Shown in pieces: positions 1 through 5,990 of a stretch of 6,187 bases of DNA. The stretch lies in assembly GCA_024654265.1 (NCBI GenBank), contig JANLIO010000062.1, positions 1 to 6,187 of the forward strand, written 5' to 3'. Numbering within the stretch: the first letter of the stretch is position 1; each line of letters starts with the position of its first letter. The translations under genes and the position numbers were made by a program. The notes under the pieces are model-generated. The model saw only the letters and a list, made by a program, of their open reading frames with translations, was not told the origin of the DNA and did not search any database. Source of the DNA: a bacterium (GTDB lineage Bacteria > Patescibacteriota > Patescibacteriia > 2-12-FULL-60-25).

Positions 1-668
1 TTTGACGCATTTATCGTCATGGCATCAACATGCAATTTCTCAACCGAAAGATCTAATGCCCCCGATGCTTGGCATGCGTCTGTATGAAAATATGGAAACG
101 CTGTTTTCTTTTCCTTCCGCCATTTTAATAATTCGCGACCAATCTCGGCAATCGGCTGGATTGTTCCGATCTCATTATTCGCATACATAATGGTCACGAG
201 TACCGTGTTGTCACGGAGTGCGGAAACAACGGTTTTCGGATCAATGCGTCCGTCTCGATTCACGTTCAAAATTGTGAGATCGATTTCCCCGCGCTTCTCC
301 ATTTTCGTCAAAGGTTCCAAAACAGCAGGATGTTCAATCGATGATGTCACAACATGGGCGCGAACCGGATCACTTTCTTTTTGTGATAATGGTCCTTTTA
401 ATTTTTTTGCATAAAATCGTGGGATACCTTGCACCGCTAAATTGTCAGATTCGGTTCCACCTGATGTAAAAAGAATTTCAACCGGCTGACATCCCAAAAT
501 GACGGCGATTCGTTTTCGCGCATCATCCGACGCTTCCTTTGCGCGCAACCCCGGCGTATGAAACGATCCCGGATTTCCAAAAAATTCCCGAGCAAACGGT
601 TTCATCGCCTTCTCCACCTGCGGATCAAGCGACGTTGCGGCAGCGTGATCAAGATAAATGTCGCTCAT
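1..668 (-). CDS. Cysteine desulfurase, NifS/IscS family (C-terminus cut by window edge)
   Basis: PLP-dependent enzyme that takes sulfur from L-cysteine (giving alanine) and passes it as a persulfide to Fe-S cluster assembly or tRNA thiolation; cytosolic. The reading frame runs leftward from the ATG at 668-666 for 222 complete codons and leaves the window. Class V aminotransferase landmarks appear in order: N-terminal IYLDHAAAT (residues 4-12), FGNPGSFH (30-37), the phosphate-binding TSGGTESDN (68-76), SSIEHPAV with the PLP-stacking His113, YANNEIGTIQPI (162-173), and TDACQASG with Asp197 and Gln200, which contact the pyridine N and O3'. The last bases read Asn-Ala-Ser followed by AA, so the next codon is very probably the Schiff-base Lys; Ser222 sits where E. 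coli IscS has His205. Compared with IscS there is an extra, charged loop around residues 84-104. The catalytic Cys loop lies outside the window, so IscS and SufS/NifS types cannot be separated. No Shine-Dalgarno precedes the start. Family assignment is very secure. Confidence 0.96.
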   Translation of the reverse strand, partial: MSDIYLDHAAATSLDPQVEKAMKPFAREFFGNPGSFHTPGLRAKEASDDARKRIAVILGCQPVEILFTSGGTESDNLAVQGIPRFYAKKLKGPLSQKESDPVRAHVVTSSIEHPAVLEPLTKMEKRGEIDLTILNVNRDGRIDPKTVVSALRDNTVLVTIMYANNEIGTIQPIAEIGRELLKWRKEKKTAFPYFHTDACQASGALDLSVEKLHVDAMTINAS

Positions 669-674
669 ACTATA

Positions 675-680
675 AAGATA
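675..680 (-). promoter_or_regulatory. Tentative -10 box of the cysteine desulfurase gene
   Basis: Read on the minus strand, TATCTT (4 of 6 to TATAAT) stands exactly 6 bases before the ATG at 668, the same spacing as at other starts in this window, which would give a leaderless mRNA. An alternative is TTGACG (704-709) with a 17-base spacer and TAATTC (681-686), giving a leader of about 6 bases. Neither is strong alone. Confidence 0.35.
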
Positions 681-770
681 GAATTACAGGAAACCACCCC
701 ATGCGTCAAAGCGGTGTCGTTTTCATTCATAAAAGGATGTCCGCAATCAGAAGTCAGTATTTCATTCGCG

Positions 771-779
771 TGATAAACT
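771..779 (+). promoter_or_regulatory. Extended -10 promoter, probably leaderless, for the 786 lipoprotein
   Basis: TGA followed by TAAACT (TGn plus a 4 of 6 match to TATAAT) ends 6 bases before the ATG at 786, placing transcription start at or next to the A of the start codon. No purine-rich ribosome binding site is seen between 765 and 785, and no good -35 is present, as is usual for extended -10 promoters. Confidence 0.45.
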
Positions 780-785
780 AGTGTC

Positions 786-1751
786 ATGAAGAAATTGATT
801 CTGTTCGCTTCGTGCGTTGCGTTGCTTGGCGCGGGTTGTGTTTTTGAACGCGCAACATCATCTCCATCTATCTCAGCTCCAATTACAGAACAAACGACCG
901 AAGCACCGATCGCACAACGAAACGGGTTTGGCGATATTCCACCTTCGCCTATTCCTCCACGTAAACCCGGAGTGCAAGGAAGCGTTCGCTTACATGCCGA
1001 GTTCCCATCTCTCCCACCAAATTCGACAGTTCTTCGTATCCGTAGTGGTCAACCAAGTGCACCTGAACTTCAAAATATCGCGCAAGCACTTCAGCTCCCG
1101 CAGGGAACCATTGGAAGAAATCCTGTCACACAAGAGCTCCTCCTTTCATGGAAGGATGATGAGGGTCGAGTTTGGACGTACAACGGAGATGAAGGACTTA
1201 TCCATCTTTCAAATAGCGTTATTCGAAATGCGGATATGGGAGGCGTTCTCTTTCACGATGACGTCCTGAAGGACCATGCGATTGGCTTTCTCCGAAGTAT
1301 TGGTGCCGAACTCACGCGCATAGGAAATCCTTACATTGACGAAGGAGCTTCCGATTCAAAAATCGCGGTCATCCGATTTAATGCAAAGCAAGACGGACAA
1401 GGCATTTGGTCGGAAAATGGATCGGCGCGCATTGGTGCAACAATTGAAATTCAACGTATGGGCGGGCGCATTCTGGAAGGCTCACTCATGATTCGCCAAG
1501 ATCCTGATCGCTCCGACTACCCAACACGACCCCAAGAGACCGTTCAAAAACAGCTTGCGCAAGGTGGGCTAACCGGAACTCCAAACGGCGACGTTGTTAT
1601 TGATGAAATTTCGTTCGAATGGCTCCAAGTCACGAACCACGCTGAACTGAATACAACGTTTCTTTACCCGGCGATCATTGGAAACGGTATTATCACGTAC
1701 CCAGACAAACGCACTGCGCCATATCGAATCGTTGTTTCATTAGTTGAGTAA
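786..1751 (+). CDS. Predicted lipoprotein of unknown function (321 aa)
   Basis: I do not recognise a named family. The N-terminus is a lipoprotein-type signal: two Lys, a hydrophobic stretch (residues 4-17) and a candidate lipid-modified Cys18 preceded by Leu-Leu-Gly-Ala-Gly. The -3 position is Gly rather than the usual Leu, so the lipobox is imperfect. Residues 20-62 are a Ser/Thr/Pro/Gln-rich linker ending in a proline cluster (51-61). The remainder (about 65-321) looks like a folded extracytoplasmic domain of mixed helix and strand: SVRLHAEFPSLP and TVLRIR near 66-86, an amphipathic helix near 92-104, and a tryptophan/tyrosine-rich strand region (SWKDDEGRVWTYNGDEG, 121-137). It ends in a beta-like tail (YPAIIGNGIITYP, then PYRIVVSLVE). 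No catalytic motif and no other membrane segment is visible. It is divergent from the desulfurase gene and separated from the next cluster by 78 bp with a promoter, so it is probably monocistronic. The start is supported by the signal peptide. Confidence 0.85.
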   Translation: MKKLILFASCVALLGAGCVFERATSSPSISAPITEQTTEAPIAQRNGFGDIPPSPIPPRKPGVQGSVRLHAEFPSLPPNSTVLRIRSGQPSAPELQNIAQALQLPQGTIGRNPVTQELLLSWKDDEGRVWTYNGDEGLIHLSNSVIRNADMGGVLFHDDVLKDHAIGFLRSIGAELTRIGNPYIDEGASDSKIAVIRFNAKQDGQGIWSENGSARIGATIEIQRMGGRILEGSLMIRQDPDRSDYPTRPQETVQKQLAQGGLTGTPNGDVVIDEISFEWLQVTNHAELNTTFLYPAIIGNGIITYPDKRTAPYRIVVSLVE

Positions 1752-1785
1752 TTTCAAAGGAAATAGGCCTTCGGGTAAAACTTAC

Positions 1786-1799
1786 TTGACGTATATCAA
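1786..1799. promoter_or_regulatory. Candidate operator: TTGA-N6-TCAA dyad over the -35 box
   Basis: A 14-base imperfect dyad with perfect 4-base outer arms (TTGA and TCAA) coincides with the -35 hexamer of the promoter that drives the XRE gene. XRE/Cro-CI proteins bind dyads of this size as dimers and often repress their own promoters. Short dyads occur by chance, so this is only suggestive. Confidence 0.3.
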
Positions 1800-1814
1800 A
1801 CTTTACGGCATAGT
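1786..1814 (+). promoter_or_regulatory. Sigma-70-type promoter of the XRE / thiol-redox cluster
   Basis: TTGACG (1786-1791), a 17-base spacer, and CATAGT (1809-1814) give 5 of 6 and 4 of 6 matches with ideal spacing. Transcription would start near 1821, leaving only 9 bases before the ATG at 1830 or 15 before the in-frame ATG at 1836; neither has a Shine-Dalgarno. This is the best complete promoter in the window. Confidence 0.6.
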
Positions 1815-1829
1815 CCCCCCAACAACTCT

Positions 1830-2051
1830 ATGTCAATGAAAGATCATACTGTATTTAATTGTCTGCGCAACCTTCGTGAAGAAACGAAAATTACACAAGA
1901 CAAGTTAGCAAAAGCTGTCGGAACAAGTCGACAAACGATTTGTGCTATGGAAAAAGGTGAATATATCCCCTCTCTTCGTCTCGCGCTTTTGATTTCCGAA
2001 CACTTTGGCCACCCAGTTGAAGATGTCTTCCAATTAAAGCGAAAGTGCTAA
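1830..2051 (+). CDS. XRE-family (Cro/CI-type) transcriptional regulator, 73 aa
   Basis: A single helix-turn-helix DNA-binding domain fills the protein. Residues 11-18 (CLRNLREE), the first HTH helix with TQDKLAKAVG (22-31), the recognition helix SRQTICAMEKGEYIPSL (33-49) and LALLISEHFGHPVEDVF (51-67) match the small stand-alone XRE regulators of about 65-75 residues. It has no ligand-binding or oligomerisation domain. It carries three cysteines (11, 38 and 73); Cys38 lies within the recognition helix, where Ser is more usual. The alternative ATG at 1836 would remove two residues and fits the domain equally well. The stop codon is part of the -10-like box before the next gene, 9 bases upstream of its start, so the regulator leads and probably controls the thiol-disulfide cluster. 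Function as a regulator is secure; the target is inferred from position. Confidence 0.9.
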   Translation: MSMKDHTVFNCLRNLREETKITQDKLAKAVGTSRQTICAMEKGEYIPSLRLALLISEHFGHPVEDVFQLKRKC

Positions 2052-2054
2052 AAT
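2046..2054 (+). promoter_or_regulatory. Extended -10 element overlapping the XRE stop codon
   Basis: TGC followed by TAAAAT (TGn plus 5 of 6 to TATAAT) ends 6 bases before the ATG at 2061, predicting a leaderless transcript beginning at that ATG. The TAA stop of the XRE gene (2049-2051) is inside the hexamer. The sequence between (aggttc) holds at best a weak ribosome binding site. This would let the redox genes be transcribed separately from their presumed regulator. Confidence 0.5.
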
Positions 2055-2060
2055 AGGTTC

Positions 2061-2555
2061 ATGAACAAAAAAACGCTTGTCACATTTGCCTTGAGTACGC
2101 TTTTTTTTATTGGACAAGGATGCACAACGGTCGCTCCGGACAAACTGACAAATGAACCACAGGTCGTACCGAATGCCGAAGCAAACGTTTCGGATCAGGC
2201 ACAAGATTCAACCTTCCAACCCTTCTCGCTTTCCGCCTACACCCAAGCCAAAGCAGAAGGCCGACCAATTCTTCTCAATTTTTTTGCAAACTGGTGCCCA
2301 ACCTGCGCTACCCAAGAACCACGAACTGAAGCACTCTTCATAAATAAGAAAGTTCCATCCGGAATCTCAGCGTTCCGAATCAACTACAACGATAGCGAAA
2401 CTGACGAAGATGAACGTGATCTTGCGAAACAACTCCACGTCACCTATCAACATACCTACATCTATTTTGATAAAAATGGGAACGAAACCGCGCGCACGAT
2501 AGGAACAACTCCCGATTCAACTGTCATTAAAAATTTAAATGCAATTGCGCCATGA
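2061..2555 (+). CDS. Thioredoxin-fold lipoprotein with CPTC active site (164 aa)
   Basis: Predicted extracytoplasmic thiol-disulfide oxidoreductase anchored by lipid. Residues 1-20 are a signal peptide with two Lys at positions 3-4 and a hydrophobic core; Cys21, after Ile-Gly-Gln-Gly, is the likely lipidated residue. A Gln/Asp/Ala-rich linker follows (about 22-52). The thioredoxin domain spans about 55-164: LLNFFANWCPTC (71-82) gives the redox pair Cys79/Cys82 with the family Trp78 before it, and HTYIYFDKNGNE (131-142) is the strand pair after the usual cis-proline. At that cis-Pro position the residue is His131 instead of Pro. Its TGA stop overlaps the ATG of the CcdA gene (ATGA), so the two are translationally coupled. 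It is probably a partner or reductase for secreted substrates, kept reduced by the CcdA protein. The fold and redox site are clear; the substrate is unknown. Confidence 0.9.
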   Translation: MNKKTLVTFALSTLFFIGQGCTTVAPDKLTNEPQVVPNAEANVSDQAQDSTFQPFSLSAYTQAKAEGRPILLNFFANWCPTCATQEPRTEALFINKKVPSGISAFRINYNDSETDEDERDLAKQLHVTYQHTYIYFDKNGNETARTIGTTPDSTVIKNLNAIAP

Positions 2556-3265
2556 TTCAATTCCTCTTCGCCCTTCTTGCCGGCATCGTAACAATCGCGG
2601 GTCCGTGCATTCTTCCGTTGCTTCCGATCATCCTTGGAACAGCAACCGTAAAACAACATCGATCACGTCCACTTTTCATCATCTTAGGGTTCACCCTCTC
2701 TTTCACTCTTTTCGCTGTTCTCTTCGCCGTTGTCGGCCAACGTCTCAATCTTGATCCATCCGTATTCAGAACGATCTCAGCAATCGTTATCGGTCTTTTC
2801 GGAGTTGTGATGGTGGTTCCGCATGTTCAAGAAAAACTATTTGCAAAACTTCAGCCACTTCTTACACGCCTCACTCCAACCGCAGACCCAACAGCAACAG
2901 ATCGATGGGGTGGTTTTATTCTCGGAACATCACTCGGCCTCATTTGGACACCATGCGCCGGGCCGATTCTTGGTTCCATTCTTACGCTCATTGTCGCGAA
3001 TCAAAATCTCGGGCAAGCCGGCGCGCTTCTTTTTGCATATGCACTCGGCGCCGGAATTCCAATGCTCGCGATTGCATACGGTGGACAAACAGCCATGCAA
3101 CGCGTTCGCGTTTTATCTCGTCATGCAGAAACAATTCAACGCGTCTTTGGCGTTATCATCATCCTTGTCGCACTCTCACTTCTTTTCGGTCTTGAAGTTC
3201 GCGCACAAAATTGGCTTCTCATCCACACGCCATGGTTATTCTTAAATTTGAATTTTAATCTATGA
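2552..3265 (+). CDS. CcdA/DsbD-type transmembrane thiol-disulfide transporter (237 aa)
   Basis: Integral membrane protein that carries electrons from cytosolic thioredoxin to extracytoplasmic thiol proteins using two membrane-embedded cysteines. Both signature sites are present: GPCILPLLP with Cys19 in the first helix and IWTPCAGPILG with Cys135 in the fourth. About six hydrophobic segments are visible (near 4-28, 40-61, 71-90, 120-147, 157-177 and 197-214), arranged as the two three-helix halves typical of CcdA/DsbD-beta. The segment 91-118, rich in Pro, Thr and charged residues, is the loop between the halves. After the last helix comes a short tail ending Trp-Leu-Phe-Leu-Asn-Leu-Asn-Phe-Asn-Leu. 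Both ends overlap neighbours by 4 bases (ATGA), making it the middle of a tightly coupled three-gene unit with two thioredoxins. In mycobacterial DipZ this domain is fused to the protein encoded next. No CxxCH protein is nearby, so a role in cytochrome c maturation is not supported here. Confidence 0.93.
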   Translation: MIQFLFALLAGIVTIAGPCILPLLPIILGTATVKQHRSRPLFIILGFTLSFTLFAVLFAVVGQRLNLDPSVFRTISAIVIGLFGVVMVVPHVQEKLFAKLQPLLTRLTPTADPTATDRWGGFILGTSLGLIWTPCAGPILGSILTLIVANQNLGQAGALLFAYALGAGIPMLAIAYGGQTAMQRVRVLSRHAETIQRVFGVIIILVALSLLFGLEVRAQNWLLIHTPWLFLNLNFNL

Positions 3266-4368
3266 CACGCCCAACGCGAAACATTCTCATTGTCATTGCC
3301 ATCCTCGTTGTAGGATCGATTGTCGCACTTTCCTTCGGTCCATCTATTGACCTTCGTCCAAGCGACTCTCCATTTCAAACGACAGATACAACAACTCCGG
3401 AGCAACGGCTCGTCACACCAACCGACATGATTGAAAAAGGGATGCCACTCCCTATCCTCAATTTTATTCTTCCTGAATTTCAGGGCATCACCGCATGGTG
3501 GAATACGGCAAACAATCAAGCGCTTACACCAAAAGACCTTACCGGCAAAGTTGTCCTCGTTGATTTTTGGACATACTCCTGCATTAATTGCATCCGAACT
3601 TTCCCCTTTCTTCGAGAGATGCAACAAAAATATGCAGAGAACGGCCTCGTGATCATTGGCGTTCACACACCTGAGTTTGCATTCGAGGCGGATCCAAAAA
3701 ACGTGGAGCGCGAGATCTTGCGAAATGATCTTCAATACCCTGTCGCACTAGATCCAAATTTTGAAACATGGAACGCGTATCAAAATCGATACTGGCCGGC
3801 TGAATATTTATTTGATGCAAAAGGGCGATTACGACGAACGCATTTTGGTGAAGGAGAGTATCAAAAAAATGAAGAAGCAATCCGCTCCCTTCTCAAAGAA
3901 GCTGGCTACACGCTACAAGATGAACAGATGACAGACGTTTCGACGCCGGACTTTGGGAAAATTAAAACACCCGAAACCTATTTCGGCCTTGAACGTGGGC
4001 GTGAGTTTATGCAAACGGTTGGAACGCTCGGATCACCGACATTATTTGAAACAAAACGTACTCCAATCCAAAATCGTTGGGACGCAGAAGGGACGTGGAC
4101 GTTTCTACCCGAATACGTTGAAACGAGTTCCGAAAATACACGGTTCTTTTTTAACGTTCAAGCGTCGAAACTTCACCTTGTGTTGGAATCCGCAGATGGC
4201 ACGCCAAAGTCAATCGAGATTTTCGTTGACGGCGTACGAACCAAAGAAATCTCGATTACAAATTCCGAACTCTACGATATTGCAGACTTTCCGGACGCTG
4301 AACGACATCAAGTCGAAATCCGCATCCCAAATTCAGGCGTTCGCTTTTACGCGGCAACGTTTAGTTGA
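3262..4368 (+). CDS. Membrane-anchored TlpA-like thioredoxin with DipZ-type C-terminal domain (368 aa)
   Basis: Corresponds to the extracytoplasmic half of DipZ. One N-terminal membrane anchor (residues 8-25) is followed by a Ser/Thr/Pro linker (30-60). A redoxin domain follows (about 60-218): VVLVDFWTYSCINCIRTFPFL (97-117) holds the redox pair Cys107/Cys110 in the Ser-Cys-Ile-Asn-Cys form typical of DipZ, VIIGVHTPEF (130-139) is the next strand, and RYWPAEYLFD (176-185) contains the cis-proline Pro179. The C-terminal region (about 235-368) starts with the DipZ-like TPETYFGLERGREF (236-249) and continues as a beta-rich, carbohydrate-binding-module-like fold (TWTFLPEYVE, then SIEIFVDGV). The ATG overlaps the stop of the CcdA gene. 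Together with that gene it reconstitutes a full DipZ layout in two polypeptides, with CcdA as the likely electron donor. Its 3' end overlaps the convergent CCA gene by 8 bp. The signal segment has no lipobox, so it should stay membrane-tethered. Family is secure; the substrate is unknown. Confidence 0.93.
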   Translation: MTRPTRNILIVIAILVVGSIVALSFGPSIDLRPSDSPFQTTDTTTPEQRLVTPTDMIEKGMPLPILNFILPEFQGITAWWNTANNQALTPKDLTGKVVLVDFWTYSCINCIRTFPFLREMQQKYAENGLVIIGVHTPEFAFEADPKNVEREILRNDLQYPVALDPNFETWNAYQNRYWPAEYLFDAKGRLRRTHFGEGEYQKNEEAIRSLLKEAGYTLQDEQMTDVSTPDFGKIKTPETYFGLERGREFMQTVGTLGSPTLFETKRTPIQNRWDAEGTWTFLPEYVETSSENTRFFFNVQASKLHLVLESADGTPKSIEIFVDGVRTKEISITNSELYDIADFPDAERHQVEIRIPNSGVRFYAATFS

Positions 4369-5899
4369 GAAGCTTTTCCAAAAACGCCAAACCTTCTTTT
4401 CTTGTTGCTATTTCTCCCCGATCTCGCGCCGATTCAACATCTGCAATGAGTTCACCGACCCGTGGACCTGGAGCGATGCCACGTATAACACAATCCTCAC
4501 CACGAATAAGCGTCTCAACGGCAACCACCTTTAAATCGTGTTTCGCAATTGCTTTACGCATTCGATTTCCATACGCAAATCCGCGTTTGGATGAATCCGA
4601 AAATGCACGTCCACGAAAATCCGCTTCCGCAACTGCGAGCAACAATTCAACATCAACGGGATATAATCGACGAATTAATTTTCGTACCGCATTCGTGTAC
4701 TGCTCTTTTGTTAGCTCTCCCTTTTCTTCCGCCTTCATTATCATTCCCGGATACAAATGTGCTTTGACGAGTTTCTGTACCGCGTCATGATCTTCATTCG
4801 ACACCGCAAATTTTTCTAAAAGTATCCTTGTCGGTTCAAGACCCGCCTCCGAATGGCCATGCGATCGTATCCGCCCATCCATCACACTCGTTTTTGCAGG
4901 CTTCCCCAGATCGTGACATAACGCACCAAGCATAACGTGCCATTTTTCATTTTCAGAAAAATCATCAGCATGTTCTCGAATGATCTTCTCAGCTTGATCC
5001 ACAACCATCATCGTGTGAATCCACACGTCACCCTCCGGATGCCATTCCGGCTCCTGTTCCGTCCCAATCATTACCTCTAATTCCGGATAGTCTTTTTTGA
5101 TCAATCCGATTTCACGCGCAAGTTCAAATCCTTTCGACGGCATTTCAGATTTCAAAAGAAGTTTCCTCATCTCCTCTCCCACGCGCTCACATGGCAATGT
5201 ATCAAGGTCTCTACGCTCAACCATCTGGCGCAAAAGAGATTTTGTTTGCTCATCAATTCCAAGTTGAAACCGTGCTATAAATTGAATTGCGCGATACACA
5301 CGAAGAGGATCGTCAACAAATGTCACCGGATCTACAACACGCAAAATCTTTTTTTTCAAATCCACCTGTCCATCAAATGGATCAATAATCTCGCCAGTCA
5401 ACAGATCAACGCTTATCGCATTTATTGTAAAATCTCTTCGACGTGACGCATCAATGTACGACATCACGGGATCGCCTGTCACCGCAAAACCACGATGACC
5501 AATTCCCAACTTTGATTCACGTCGAGGAATGGAAATATCAATTTCAATATATCCTGACAATTCATTTTTTTCATCCTGGCGACCCAAAACCCGCGATCCA
5601 GAATTTAGGATCACCTTTAAAACTCCAAACGTACGTCCAACGATCTTCACTTTTCCCGGATACAAATCATTCATTGCTTCTTCAAGATAGTGTGCGTCAA
5701 CGCCAAACACTTCAATATCAACATCCTTCGATGCAACTCCCAAAATAGCATCGCGAACAAACCCGCCGACAATAAGCGCACGAGGTATGGAGTCTCTGTA
5801 CCCCTCCGACGTTGGAAGGGATTGAACCGCCTTTGCGATTCGGATGATCTCCGCAACAATCTTTGGATTTTGTTTTTTTAGTTTCACTCGAAAATCCAT
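4361..5899 (-). CDS. cca: CCA tRNA nucleotidyltransferase with HD domain (512 aa)
   Basis: Adds or repairs the 3'-terminal CCA of tRNAs using CTP and ATP in the cytosol. Positions are counted from the ATG at 5899. The class II nucleotidyltransferase head shows LIVGGFVRDAILG (42-54), followed by the metal-binding Asp59-Val-Asp61; GRTFGVLKV lies at 88-96. The SRRRDFTINAISVD segment (152-165) and the CCA-enzyme signature DDPLRVYRAIQFIARF (196-211) follow. A fused HD phosphohydrolase domain occupies about 283-440, with PEWHPEGDVWIHT (285-297), the HD pair at 329-330 in CHDLGKP, and RSHGHSE (345-351). HD-fused enzymes of this kind can also remove 2',3'-cyclic phosphates in relatives. The C-terminal RGIAPGPRVGELI is family-typical. 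In-frame starts further upstream are ATG at 5911 and TTG at 5926. I prefer 5899 because a good extended -10 ends 7 bases before it and would overlap the ATG at 5911. Whether it adds CCA or only A cannot be decided by eye. Confidence 0.95.
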   Translation of the reverse strand: MDFRVKLKKQNPKIVAEIIRIAKAVQSLPTSEGYRDSIPRALIVGGFVRDAILGVASKDVDIEVFGVDAHYLEEAMNDLYPGKVKIVGRTFGVLKVILNSGSRVLGRQDEKNELSGYIEIDISIPRRESKLGIGHRGFAVTGDPVMSYIDASRRRDFTINAISVDLLTGEIIDPFDGQVDLKKKILRVVDPVTFVDDPLRVYRAIQFIARFQLGIDEQTKSLLRQMVERRDLDTLPCERVGEEMRKLLLKSEMPSKGFELAREIGLIKKDYPELEVMIGTEQEPEWHPEGDVWIHTMMVVDQAEKIIREHADDFSENEKWHVMLGALCHDLGKPAKTSVMDGRIRSHGHSEAGLEPTRILLEKFAVSNEDHDAVQKLVKAHLYPGMIMKAEEKGELTKEQYTNAVRKLIRRLYPVDVELLLAVAEADFRGRAFSDSSKRGFAYGNRMRKAIAKHDLKVVAVETLIRGEDCVIRGIAPGPRVGELIADVESARDRGEIATRKEGLAFLEKLLN

Positions 5900-5906
5900 A
5901 CCCACA

Positions 5907-5915
5907 ATCATACCA
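5907..5915 (-). promoter_or_regulatory. cca: Extended -10 promoter of the CCA enzyme gene
   Basis: Read on the minus strand, TGG then TATGAT (TGn plus 5 of 6 to TATAAT) is followed by 7 bases and the ATG at 5899, predicting a leaderless or nearly leaderless mRNA and arguing for 5899 as the true start. The upstream region has no convincing -35. No Shine-Dalgarno precedes any of the three possible starts. Confidence 0.5.
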
Positions 5916-5964
5916 GAATCGTACAATGAGGTGCTTAGGGGTGATCCCTTGTTCTACTGGTGTC

Positions 5965-5987
5965 ATCCTCGGGCTTGACCCAAGAAC
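5965..5987. repeat. Stem-loop resembling a dispersed palindromic repeat
   Basis: As minus-strand RNA the arms at 5979-5987 and 5965-5973 can form 9 pairs (three of them G-U) around a 5-base loop (UCAAG). The wording (gtcatcctcgggcttgaccc) closely resembles a palindromic intergenic repeat I know from alphaproteobacterial genomes, but the right arm here has decayed. The resemblance is from memory. Confidence 0.4.
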
Positions 5988-5990
5988 CCA

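Noticed and set aside
539..781. Plus-strand open frames across the desulfurase gene and divergent gap
   Set aside because: They are antisense to a clearly conserved gene, have no start signals, and show no recognisable domain.
1764..1777. Short stem with a TTCG loop (GCC-ttcg-GGT type) after the 786 lipoprotein gene
   Set aside because: Only about three pairs and no T-run follows; too weak to be called a terminator.
3136..3735. Long minus-strand open frame opposite the CcdA and DipZ-like genes
   Set aside because: It lies entirely opposite two strongly conserved coding regions; its composition (many Cys, Arg, Trp) is typical of an antisense shadow.
2061..4368. Cytochrome c maturation locus
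   Set aside because: CcdA and thioredoxins can suggest this, but no CxxCH haem motif, haem lyase or ResB/CcsB-like protein is present.
5900..5926. Longer CCA enzyme starting at TTG 5926 or ATG 5911
   Set aside because: The extra residues are not part of the enzyme family and overlap the likely -10 box; kept only as alternatives.
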